Below are positions 23,141 to 32,428 of a stretch of DNA of 43,125 nucleotides, in pieces; within the stretch, counting starts at the first letter, position 1; the number at the start of each line of letters is the position of its first letter. Source of the stretch: Szabonella alba (lineage in GTDB: Bacteria > Pseudomonadota > Alphaproteobacteria > Rhodobacterales > Rhodobacteraceae). Location of the stretch: assembly GCF_016765775.1 (NCBI RefSeq), contig NZ_JAESVN010000015.1:1-43125 (forward strand), read 5' to 3'. A program made the position numbers and the translations under genes. Below the pieces are notes generated by a model that was not told the DNA's origin, did no database searches, and saw nothing but the letters and a program-made list of their open reading frames with translations.

Positions 23141-25069
23141 ATGCATTTCCTCAGGGCCGCCCTTACCTCGGGCACGCGGCGCAGCATCGACAACTGGGTC
23201 AGACTGGTCATCCAGACGCTTGGCTTTGCCACCGCGCTCTGGAGCATCTATCAGGCCCTTTGGGCGACCATAGATGTGGTGTCTCTGACCATCGTCTTTC
23301 TGTCTCTGACGCTGGCGCTGACCTTTCTGACCTATACGCCCACGCGGAGATCCGACCCCGGCAAGCTGCCGCTTCACGACATCATCCTGGCGGTCATGGC
23401 GCTGGTGGCGGGGGGGTACTTCCTGCTCAAGGTCGATGAGATGGCAATGCGCATTCCGATGTTCGATCCTCTCTCACCCTGGGATCTTGCCTTCTCGACC
23501 ATGCTGCTGCTCATGCTGTTCGACTGCGTCCGCCGCACGATCGGTCTGGCGATGTGCGTGATCGCGGGGCTGTTGTTCCTTTACAATCTCTATGGCGCCT
23601 ATATGCCCGGGCTGATCCGGCATAACGGCATCAGCTATGTGCATTATGTCGAGATGGGGTTTTTCACCACCGAGGGGATCTTCGGAACGCCGCTGCGTGT
23701 CGCCGCGACCTATGGCTTTCTTTTCGTGATCTTCGGCACGCTGCTGCATCGCTGCGGGGGCGGGGATTTCTTCTACAATCTCGCGGCCTCGGTCGGGAAC
23801 CGTCCGGGGGGGCCGGCCAAGATTGCCGTCGTGTCCTCGGGTCTCTTCGGTTCGGCCTCGGGCAACCCCGTGGCGGATGTGGTGACTACCGGTTCCATCA
23901 CCATTCCGGTGATGGTGCGCAATGGTTATTCCCGCGAAGAGGCGGCGGCAATCGAGGCCACGGCCTCAACCGGCGGGTCGATCATGCCGCCGGTGATGGG
24001 GGCGGCGGCCTTCATCATGGCTGAATTCACCGGCATCGCCTATGGCAGCATCGCGCTTGCCACGCTGATCCCGGTAATGGTCTATTATCTCAGTCTTTAT
24101 CTGCAGGTCCATCTGCAGGCGGTTCGCGACGGCATCCGGGGCGACCCGACACAGTCAGGCGGGATTCTGGCGGTGCTGCGGCGCGACTGGCTGTTCCTGC
24201 TGCCGCTTGTCGTGCTGGTCGGAGTCCTGTCGATGGGCTATTCGCCCTCGATGGTGGCCTTTGTGTCATCGTTGACGATCATCGTCGTTGCCACGATCCG
24301 CAGCGCCACAAGGATGAGCCTCAGGGTGATCTTTGAGGAACTGGCGGAATCGACCCAGCGCGTGCTGCCGGTCGCCATGGCCTGCGCTGCGGCGGGGCTG
24401 GTGATGGGCGGTATCACCATGACGGGTCTCGCCAACAAGTTTGCCAGCATCATTGCGCTGACCTCGGGCGGGAACCTGTGGCTGGCGCTGGTCACGGCGG
24501 CGCTGATGACCATCGTGCTGGGCATGGGTCTGCCGACATCGGCCAGCTATATCCTTGCCTCGGTCCTGATTGCGGGCATTCTGGTGCGGATGGGGCTGTC
24601 GGTGCTGCAGGCGCATATGTTCCTGTTCTACTTCGCCGCCATGTCGGCCATCACACCACCCGTCGCCATAGCGAGTTTCGCGGCATCAGCCCTGGCGGGA
24701 TCGGATCCGATGAAGACAAGTTTCGCCGCCATGCGGCGGGCCATCGTGATCTTCATCGCGCCCTTTGCCTTTGCCACACATGCGCCGCTTCTGCTGCAAG
24801 GCACGGTCCTTGAGATCGCCTCGACGGCTGCCTTCGCCGTCCTCGCCGTCTTTGCGATGTCTGGTGCGAATGAGCGGTACATGATGGGCAACCTTACGCG
24901 GATTGAAAGGGTGCTGCTGGTGGTGGCTGCGCTGCTGCTGTTCCTGTCGCCACTCTGGCTGCAACTGGTCGGTGTGGTTCTGATGGCGGCGGGACTGGCG
25001 CGCAACCTGATGGCGTGGAATGTCCGGCGCCGGGATGGCGAAACCGCGACCAGCGAAACCGCGCGCTGA
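23141..25069 (+). CDS. TRAP transporter permease, fused 4TM/12TM (DctQM-type)
   Basis: A 642-residue membrane protein combining the small (DctQ-like) and large (DctM-like) TRAP subunits, as usual with TAXI receptors. The first roughly 170 residues hold four to five hydrophobic segments; the M-domain follows with AVVSSGLFGSASGNPVADV, ATASTGGSIMPPVMGAAAF and GMGLPTSASYILASVL, the conserved transport motifs. A weak Shine-Dalgarno (GCGAGG) precedes ATG 23141. Sodium-driven symport is expected from the family. Confidence 0.92.
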   Translation: MHFLRAALTSGTRRSIDNWVRLVIQTLGFATALWSIYQALWATIDVVSLTIVFLSLTLALTFLTYTPTRRSDPGKLPLHDIILAVMALVAGGYFLLKVDEMAMRIPMFDPLSPWDLAFSTMLLLMLFDCVRRTIGLAMCVIAGLLFLYNLYGAYMPGLIRHNGISYVHYVEMGFFTTEGIFGTPLRVAATYGFLFVIFGTLLHRCGGGDFFYNLAASVGNRPGGPAKIAVVSSGLFGSASGNPVADVVTTGSITIPVMVRNGYSREEAAAIEATASTGGSIMPPVMGAAAFIMAEFTGIAYGSIALATLIPVMVYYLSLYLQVHLQAVRDGIRGDPTQSGGILAVLRRDWLFLLPLVVLVGVLSMGYSPSMVAFVSSLTIIVVATIRSATRMSLRVIFEELAESTQRVLPVAMACAAAGLVMGGITMTGLANKFASIIALTSGGNLWLALVTAALMTIVLGMGLPTSASYILASVLIAGILVRMGLSVLQAHMFLFYFAAMSAITPPVAIASFAASALAGSDPMKTSFAAMRRAIVIFIAPFAFATHAPLLLQGTVLEIASTAAFAVLAVFAMSGANERYMMGNLTRIERVLLVVAALLLFLSPLWLQLVGVVLMAAGLARNLMAWNVRRRDGETATSETAR

Positions 25070-25123
25070 TGGCCCGGGATGCCGGACCATCGGTCGACCA
25101 TTGCCAAGACAAGGAACCACAGG

Positions 25124-26119
25124 ATGTCCCAGACCTTTCCAGCCGTGCTGATCGAGCGCGACGAGACCACAAAGACGCAAAGCGTGCGCCTGTCCGAGAT
25201 CACGCTTGATGACCTGATGGCGGGTGATGTGACCGTGCGGGTGCGGCACACGACGATGAACTACAAGGATGCCCTCGCGATTACCGGGGCCAGTCCCGTG
25301 GTGCGTCGTTTTCCCATGGTGCCGGGGATTGATTTCGCCGGTGAGGTCGTGACCTCGGACAATCCCGGTTTCGTCGCCGGAGATGCGGTGATCCTGAACG
25401 GCTGGGGGGTGGGTGAGGTTCATATGGGCGGCTATGCCCGTTTTGCCCGCGTCCGGGGCGATTGGCTCCTGAAACAGCCTGCGGGGCTGAGCGGGCGGGA
25501 CTGCATGGCCATCGGCACCGCCGGGTATACTGCCGCGCTTTGCGTGCAGCGTCTGATGGCGTTGGGGGCAAAACCGGAGGCGGGCACCGTTCTGGTCACC
25601 GGGGCCTCGGGTGGCGTCGGTTCGTTTGCGGTGACGCTGCTTTCGGCGCTGGGATACCGTGTTGCGGCCTCGACCGGACGCCCCGGTGAAGCAGGCTATC
25701 TGAAGGCGCTGGGCGCGGCCGAGATCATCGACCGGGCCGAATTCGCCGCCCGGGGCCGCCCTCTTGGCAAGGAACGCTTTGCCGCAGCCGTTGATTCAGT
25801 GGGCGGTCAGGCCCTTGCGACCGTGCTGGGTCAGATGGCCTATGGCGGCGTGGTCGCGGCTTGCGGACTGGCCGAAAGTTTTGAGCTGCCAACCTCTGTG
25901 ATGCCCTTCATCCTGCGCGGTGTGACGCTGGCCGGAGTCGACAGCGTGATGGCGCCACGGCCGCTGCGCGAAGCGGCCTGGGCGTTGCTGGCCGAAAGGC
26001 TGGACCGCGCCGCGCTGGACCGGATCACCGGTCAGACCTCACTGGATCAGGTGACCGACGTCGCCCCGCAACTGCTGGCGGGCAAGGTTCGCGGGCGGCT
26101 GGTGATCGACATCGACTGA
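25124..26119 (+). CDS. acuI: Acrylyl-CoA reductase-like MDR oxidoreductase (AcuI/YhdH family)
   Basis: A 331-residue zinc-free medium-chain dehydrogenase/reductase. RHTTMNYKDALAITG, PGIDFAGEV, LNGWGVGEVHMGGYA and the cofactor loop LVTGASGGVGSFAV are diagnostic of AcuI/YhdH. AcuI reduces acryloyl-CoA to propionyl-CoA with NADPH. No DMSP lyase or acrylate-CoA ligase is nearby, so here it probably saturates an enoyl-CoA formed in this pathway, or detoxifies acryloyl-CoA. ATG 25124 was chosen over an in-frame start at 25079 because AAGGA precedes it and the protein length matches the family. Confidence 0.88.
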   Translation: MSQTFPAVLIERDETTKTQSVRLSEITLDDLMAGDVTVRVRHTTMNYKDALAITGASPVVRRFPMVPGIDFAGEVVTSDNPGFVAGDAVILNGWGVGEVHMGGYARFARVRGDWLLKQPAGLSGRDCMAIGTAGYTAALCVQRLMALGAKPEAGTVLVTGASGGVGSFAVTLLSALGYRVAASTGRPGEAGYLKALGAAEIIDRAEFAARGRPLGKERFAAAVDSVGGQALATVLGQMAYGGVVAACGLAESFELPTSVMPFILRGVTLAGVDSVMAPRPLREAAWALLAERLDRAALDRITGQTSLDQVTDVAPQLLAGKVRGRLVIDID

Positions 26120-26155
26120 CGCACCGCCACGCCATTTCCGAAACCACGCATCTGA

Positions 26156-27366
<1,211 letters not shown>

Positions 27367-27390
27367 GCGGACAGTCTGCCGGATCGCTGG

Positions 27391-27442
27391 ATTTAATCAA
27401 TCGGTTTTGTCGATCATATCAAGCAGAATTAATTGATTTAAT
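27391..27442. promoter_or_regulatory. Inverted repeat in the lysR-yeiH intergenic region
   Basis: ATTTAATCAAT at 27391-27401 and ATTGATTTAAT at 27432-27442 are an inverted pair with one extra T in the second arm, centred in the A/T-rich 113-base divergent promoter. This placement suits a LysR-type recognition/activation site for the adjacent regulator. Confidence 0.4.
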
Positions 27443-27479
27443 GCGTTCCAGATCCGGCGCAGACCATGGGGAGCCCTGC

Positions 27480-27763
27480 ATGATGGATTTGACGATGCCG
27501 CGAACCGCCCTTGTCCCCCGCCGCTTTCGCCTGCCCGGTGCGGACGGGTCCATCCTGCCCGGGCTTGCGCTGGCGCTGGGGTTGGCCCTGCTTGCGCTGG
27601 CACTTCAGCGCGCTGCCGGAATTCCCGGGCTGGGGCCGATGATCCTGGGGGTTGGGTTGGGGATCGTGCTGCGTACCTGCGCCGGGCCGATCCCGCAGAC
27701 CGGTCCCGGACTTCGCTTTGCGATGCGCCGCCTGCTGCGACTGGGGATCGTGCTACTGGGGTT
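27480..27763 (+). pseudogene. yeiH: YeiH-family putative sulfate exporter, 3'-truncated
   Basis: The first 95 or so codons of a YeiH (UPF0324) membrane protein: LPGLALALGLALLALAL, GLGPMILGVGLGIVLRT and FAMRRLLRLGIVLLGL match its first transmembrane segments. Intact proteins have roughly 340 residues. At about 27761-27764 the sequence switches to IS3-family transposase code, so the rest of the gene is gone from this side. GGGGAG precedes ATG 27480. The truncated product would be non-functional. Confidence 0.82.
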
Positions 27764-27892
27764 GACATCTTCGAGCGCGGCGGCAGAACGCAGGCTGCTG
27801 GGGTCGATGAGGAGACGGTCCGGTCCTTGCACGCGAAGGCCGTCGCCAATGATTTTTTGTCGCGAAAGCTGAAGCCTTGGACCGAGAAGTGA
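27764..27892 (+). pseudogene. IS3-family transposase orfA, C-terminal remnant
   Basis: Read from 27764 the frame gives DIFERGG, VDEETVRSLHAKAVANDF and LSRKLKPWTEK before TGA at 27890, which is the C-terminal third of an IS3-family OrfA. The N-terminal helix-turn-helix and the left inverted repeat are missing, so the yeiH junction is not a simple insertion; a deletion removed the element's start and the rest of yeiH together. Confidence 0.75.
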
Positions 27893-28720
27893 GGCGCAAG
27901 ATGATCGAAGGGGACCATCCTGAGCTGTCGGTGGGCGCGCAGTGCCGCCTGCTGTCGATCGCGCGCTCTTCGTTCTACTACGCGCTGAAGGGCGAGACCG
28001 AGATGAACCTTGCCCTCATGTTGCTGATCGACAAGCAGTTTATGGAGACGCCCTTCTACGGCGTGCAGCAGATGACGTGGCACCTGCAGAACGAAGGCAA
28101 TGCCGTGAACGTCAAGCGCATCCGGCGGCTGATGCGCCTCATGCGCTTGATGCCGATCTACCAGAAGCTCGATACGAGCAGGCCCGCCAAGGGGCACAAG
28201 ACCTATCCCTACCTGCTGGGCGGGCTGCGGGTTGATCGACCCAACCAGGTCTGGTGCGCTGACATCACCTACCTGCCGATGCGCCGCGGCTTTCTCTATT
28301 TGGTCGCCGTCATAGACTGGTCCACCCGCAAGGTTCTGGCGTGGCGGATATCGAACACGCTGGAGGCCGACTTCTGCGTCGAGGCGCTGAACGAGGCCGT
28401 CCACCGCTTCGGCCCGCCCGAGATCATGAACATGGAGCATGGTCGCGCCATCGGTTCGAGCGGCCAGGCGACGTCAGTGCAGCCAGTTCACGTCCTTCGC
28501 CTGGACTGACCGGCTGAAACGGCTCGGCACCCGGATCTCAATGGACGGCAAGGGGCACTGCCTCGACAACATCTTCATCGAGCGGCTCTGGCGATCCCTG
28601 AAATATGAATGCGTCTACCTGCACGCCTGGTAAACCGGATCGCAGGCCAAAGCAGGAATCGGTCGCTGGATCACCTTCTACAACCACCATCGCCCACACA
28701 CTGCCCATGGCGGACAGTGA
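27877..28720 (+). pseudogene. IS3-family transposase orfB, multiply damaged
   Basis: OrfB starts MIEGDHPELSVGAQCRLLSI at 27901 and shows the first catalytic Asp in WCADITYLP. At about 28430-28490 the usual NTDQGSQFT segment is replaced by an inserted stretch and a frameshift, destroying the second catalytic Asp; FTSFAWTDRLKR resumes in another frame. A TAA replaces the Glu codon after YLHAW (28632). The Glu of IFIERLWRSLKYE is intact, and the sequence ends at TAHGGQ. At least three independent lesions make this copy dead. Confidence 0.85.
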
Positions 28721-28737
28721 CATGCCACTGAACTTTC

Positions 28738-28951
28738 CCTGAGCCGCGACCGGAGCCCGGTGGTCATTTACGCCGATCGGCGAGGTTTGAGCAATCGCGC
28801 TGGGCGCGGAGCTTTCATCTCGCGCAGCGGGTCGGGCGATTGCGGTGGTCAGGTGCAGAGCGAAACCTGCGGCGGTCTGGGAGCCGAGGGCCGAGTGGCG
28901 CCGCGCGGTGTTGTCGTCGGCAACCCGGACCGCGATCAGCTCGCGGGCACG
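28738..28951 (-). pseudogene. IS3-family transposase orfB C-terminal remnant (different element)
   Basis: On the minus strand, DNTARRHSALGSQTAAGFAL and TTAIARPAARDESSAPSAIA correspond to the C-terminal tail of another IS3-subgroup OrfB. It abuts the preceding transposase remnant tail-to-tail. No catalytic region remains. Confidence 0.6.
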
Positions 28952-29303
28952 CGCACCATTGGCCAGAATCTGTTCCGGCGCGCGCCCGGACAGACCGCGC
29001 TGTGCGGTGATCTGAACGAATGGCGGCCATGGGGCAGGTTTGCGCTTTTTGCCGGGCGTCAGCGGGCTTGCCTTGTCCGGCCCCGTGCGTGCCAGTTTTC
29101 CGGTAGGTCGGCCATTTTTGCCGCTGGACCGCATTCTTGCCAGCGCTCCGGCCCGTGTGAACTGGCCCGAGTGATCCTGCCCGTGTGATCCGGCCCGTAT
29201 GATCCGGGTCGAGAGACTGGACTGCCTCGCAATCCGTGACGCCTCGGATCTTATCCGGGCGCGGCAAAGTCTTGCTCACCCAAAGTCCAGACCCCGGAAA
29301 TCG
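28952..29303. other. Gene-poor stretch between IS remnants and cytochrome b561
   Basis: No gene recognised in about 350 bases. Open frames on both strands are uninterrupted only because of GC-rich composition and match no family I know. The stretch contains the 14-bp tandem repeat described separately. Confidence 0.4.
29151..29206 (+). repeat. Four tandem 14-bp repeats
   Basis: Four consecutive 14-base units: GCCCGTGTGAACTG, GCCCGAGTGATCCT, GCCCGTGTGATCCG and GCCCGTATGATCCG, at 29151, 29165, 29179 and 29193. They lie in noncoding DNA 98 bases downstream of the cytochrome b561 stop. Confidence 0.7.
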
Positions 29304-29855
29304 TCAAGTCTTGCACTCACGGGACAGCGGCGCCATCCGCTCCCACACCCCGTCGCGCAGGATCAGCGCATGATGGAGCGCCGCCCCGATATGCAGCACC
29401 AACAGGACCGCAAGCGCGATGCCGCCGTAATAATGCGCCGACTTTGCCACCTCTGCCAGCGCGTCGGACCGGGGGACAAGTGTGGGCAGACCAATGCGGT
29501 CAAGCATCTCGATCGGGAACCCACCGGCGCGGACCCGGATGTAACCCGCCAAGGGCATGGCGACCATGAGAATATAGAGAAGACCATGGCTGACCCCTGC
29601 CACCCTTGCCTGCCACGCGGGAATGGACGCGGGCAAATCCGGGCCCGGATGCCGCCAGCGCCAAAGCAGCCGTGCAAAGGCCAGAAGCAACACTGCGACG
29701 CCGATGTTCTTGTGATAGAGGAACAGCGCATCCTGCACCGCGCGGGCGAGCCCAGTTTGCACCATCAGAAAACCAACCGGCAGCATCGACAGGATCAGCA
29801 CCGCCATGATCCAGTGCAAAAGTCGTGCCGTCGCGGAGTAGCGGACGTGCTGCAT
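29304..29855 (-). CDS. Cytochrome b561-family membrane protein
   Basis: A 183-residue four-helix membrane protein of the bacterial cytochrome b561 type, which passes electrons between quinol and periplasmic or dissolved acceptors. Candidate haem-binding His residues occur in ARLLHWIMA, FLYHKNIGV, GVSHGLLYILM and LHIGAALHHALIL. The start ATG at 29855 (MQHVRYSATARLLHW) fits the family; longer in-frame starts would add a poorly conserved arginine-rich stretch. Divergent from the envelope cluster and not obviously linked to it. Confidence 0.85.
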   Translation of the reverse strand: MQHVRYSATARLLHWIMAVLILSMLPVGFLMVQTGLARAVQDALFLYHKNIGVAVLLLAFARLLWRWRHPGPDLPASIPAWQARVAGVSHGLLYILMVAMPLAGYIRVRAGGFPIEMLDRIGLPTLVPRSDALAEVAKSAHYYGGIALAVLLVLHIGAALHHALILRDGVWERMAPLSRECKT

Positions 29856-30017
29856 CGTGACATCCCTTTGCTTTGCCAATCCCGACCGGGGGCCCGACAG
29901 GTTGCCCGACAGGCGGCAGGCCCAGACCCATTTGCATAACAATTAGTTCAAACCTGCAAAGGCGCAAGCATTCGTTGCCCGGCTTGACAGTCATCCGGTG
30001 AAGCGGGATCAAGTTGA

Positions 30018-30764
30018 ATGGCCCAACTCCGCAGCGCCGCCCGATCTTCGCCCTCGCCGCAAGGCACGGACGTCAGCCAGTTCGCGGGATCGCAGCTGGC
30101 GCGGCTTGGTATGGCATTCGTGGTCTTGACCTGGGGCGGGGCAATCTGGTTGGGGGCGGCTCCGGGTGGATTTGCACTTGCGACCGGGGGCTATGCGCTC
30201 GGCCTTGGCCTGACGCTGACGCTCTTTCGCCGTGGCTTTCCGCATCCGACCCTTGGCGCCTGCAACATGGTCACATTGGCACGGCTGGCGCTGACCGCGG
30301 CGTTGCTGGCACCACTGGCCTCGGGACCCGCACCGCCCATGGCCATGTTCACCCTTGCGATGATTGCGCTGTCGCTTGACGGCCTTGACGGCTGGCTGGC
30401 GCGGCGCGCGGCGTGGGTGTCCGGTTTTGGCGCGCGCTTCGACATGGAGGTGGACTCGGGCCTGGCGCTCTTGCTGGCCCTCAATGCCTGGGCTGCAGGC
30501 ATGGCCGGTCCTGCGGTTCTGCTGCTTGGACTTCCGCGCTATCTGTTCGCGGCAGCACTGCTGATGTTTCCCTGGGCGGACCGCCCCCTGCCGGATCGGT
30601 TCAGCCGCAAGGCGGTGTGTGTGGCGCAGATTGCTGGTCTGATGGCGCTGCAATTGCCCCTGTTCTCCGGCATCCCGGCGCAAATGATTGTCGCTGCGGT
30701 CTCGGTGGCACTGATCTGGTCCTTCGGGCGTGATGTGGTCTGGCTGTGGCGGACCCGGGCATGA
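30018..30764 (+). CDS. CDP-alcohol phosphatidyltransferase-family protein
   Basis: A 248-residue membrane enzyme that joins a CDP-linked diacylglycerol or alcohol to an alcohol acceptor. The complete family motif D-x2-DG-x2-AR-x8-G-x3-D-x3-D is present at residues 121-146 (D121, D124, G125, A128, R129, G138, D142, D146). Several hydrophobic segments flank it. It is the first gene of a run in which consecutive frames overlap or nearly touch. The product lipid is unknown; phosphatidylglycerophosphate or phosphatidylserine synthases are usually encoded in the core genome, so this is probably a special-purpose paralogue. Confidence 0.85.
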   Translation: MAQLRSAARSSPSPQGTDVSQFAGSQLARLGMAFVVLTWGGAIWLGAAPGGFALATGGYALGLGLTLTLFRRGFPHPTLGACNMVTLARLALTAALLAPLASGPAPPMAMFTLAMIALSLDGLDGWLARRAAWVSGFGARFDMEVDSGLALLLALNAWAAGMAGPAVLLLGLPRYLFAAALLMFPWADRPLPDRFSRKAVCVAQIAGLMALQLPLFSGIPAQMIVAAVSVALIWSFGRDVVWLWRTRA

Positions 30765-32425
30765 GGGCATTCCTGCGACACCCCGCGCTTCGGCTTGGTC
30801 TGGCAGCGGTGCTGCTGCACCTTCTGTTGATCCTGCCGAACCACCTGGGCGCACTGACCCCGCGCGCGCTTTTGCTGCTGCCTCTGGAGCTGCCCGTGCT
30901 CTTGCTGGCGTTACTTGCCGCCGGGCCCGGGCGGATCGGACTTTTGATCCGCGTGGCGATCACCGCGACGCTGGTTCCGGTCGTGATCCTCAAGGTGGCG
31001 AACCTTGCGATGTTTTCGGCCCTGTCGCGCCCGTTCAACCTGATCAGTGACATCTCGCTGATCGAGGCCGGGTTGCACCTGCTGGCGGGTTCGGTGGGCG
31101 GGTTTGCGGCGGGGCTGGTGGCGGTGGCCGCGGTGGCGGCGACAGGGCTGATCCTGATCGGGGTCTGGTGGGCGACGGGGATCTGGGCAGGGGCGTGGTC
31201 TGGAATGGGGCTGCGCTCTGGTGCCCTGCGATTGCTCATGGCCAGTGCGACACTGGTATTTTCAGCCGTCGCGGCGCTGGATGTGGCGCAGGCCAAGCGG
31301 CTGACCACCCTGAAGATCGACCTGCCCGGCACGGCATTTTCCGCGCGCGTCGGATTGGAGCAGGTGCAGCTTATGCGCGCCACCCTTGCCGAACTGGCGG
31401 CATTCCGCATCGCGGCACGGATCGACCCCTTTGCCGACCTGCCTGCCCTTCTTGACCTGATCGACCGCGATGTGATCGTGGTCTTTGTCGAGAGCTACGG
31501 GCGCACCAGCCTTGACACGCCCCAGTTCGCCGACCTGCACCGCGCAACGCTGTCGCGTGGAGAGGAACGGTTGGCGCAGGCGGGTCTTGCCATGGCCTCG
31601 GGCATCCTTGGCTCTCCGACCCGGGGCGGGCAAAGCTGGCTGGCCCATTCCACCTTTGCCAACGGGCTGTGGATTGCCGACCAGACCCGTTATCGCGCAT
31701 CGCTGGTCTCGGGGCGTCAGACGCTGTTTCACCTTGCCGCACGGTCCGGGTTTCACACCGCCGCCGTGATGCCACAGATCACGATGCCCTGGCCTGAATC
31801 GGCGGCCCTTGGATTTGACACCATTCTGGCGGCGGCCGACCTTGGGTATCGCGGCAAGCCGTTCAACTGGGTGACGATGCCCGATCAATTCACCTTTGCC
31901 GCCCTGGACCGCCTGTTGCGCGATCAGCCTGACACCGCATCCGGCGGTAAGCGGCATTTCATCCAGATTGCCACCGGCACATCGCATGCGCCCTGGGTAC
32001 CGGTGCCGCGCCTTGTGCCGTGGCAGGATATCGGTGACGGGACCATCTTCAACGCCATGGCAGCCGAGGGCGACCCGCCCGATGTGGTCTGGCGCGACAA
32101 TGATCGGGTGCGCGCGCAGTATCGTCTGGCCATCGACTATGCGCTGCAAACCGTGCTGGCCTATGCCGAGCTGCACGCCGACGATCCGCCGCTGATCATT
32201 GTGCTTGGCGATCATCAGGCGGCCGAGTTCGTGGCGCTGGACAGCCGGGCCGAGGTGCCGGTGCATGTCATCGGCCCGGCGGATCTGGTGGCGCGGGCGG
32301 AGGCCTTCGCTGCGACGCCGGGCCTGATCCCGGCGCCTGACGCGCCCGTTATCCCGATGAACCAGCTGCGCGACCTTGTCTTGCAGGCCTATTCCTCGGC
32401 CCTGCCGGTCATGGATGGGGGCTGA
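30761..32425 (+). CDS. LtaS/EptA-like membrane transferase (sulfatase-fold)
   Basis: A 554-residue protein: about five N-terminal transmembrane segments (first roughly 210 residues) and a periplasmic alkaline-phosphatase-fold domain. VVFVE244SYG supplies the first metal ligand, G-G-Q-S292-W the position of the nucleophile (Thr in LtaS and EptA, Ser here), and LGD484H485Q the other metal ligands; GTSHAPW is also typical. No C-x-P-x-R sulfatase motif is present, so this is a transferase-like protein that would move a phosphoglycerol or phosphoethanolamine head group from a phospholipid onto a glycan or lipid, leaving diacylglycerol. ATG 30761 overlaps the preceding stop (ATGA). Confidence 0.75.
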   Translation: MRAFLRHPALRLGLAAVLLHLLLILPNHLGALTPRALLLLPLELPVLLLALLAAGPGRIGLLIRVAITATLVPVVILKVANLAMFSALSRPFNLISDISLIEAGLHLLAGSVGGFAAGLVAVAAVAATGLILIGVWWATGIWAGAWSGMGLRSGALRLLMASATLVFSAVAALDVAQAKRLTTLKIDLPGTAFSARVGLEQVQLMRATLAELAAFRIAARIDPFADLPALLDLIDRDVIVVFVESYGRTSLDTPQFADLHRATLSRGEERLAQAGLAMASGILGSPTRGGQSWLAHSTFANGLWIADQTRYRASLVSGRQTLFHLAARSGFHTAAVMPQITMPWPESAALGFDTILAAADLGYRGKPFNWVTMPDQFTFAALDRLLRDQPDTASGGKRHFIQIATGTSHAPWVPVPRLVPWQDIGDGTIFNAMAAEGDPPDVVWRDNDRVRAQYRLAIDYALQTVLAYAELHADDPPLIIVLGDHQAAEFVALDSRAEVPVHVIGPADLVARAEAFAATPGLIPAPDAPVIPMNQLRDLVLQAYSSALPVMDGG

Positions 32426-32428
32426 TGT

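Noticed and set aside
28760-29188. A 142-codon plus-strand frame between the IS remnants and cytochrome b561
   Set aside because: Its first half is antisense to an IS3 OrfB remnant and the rest matches nothing.
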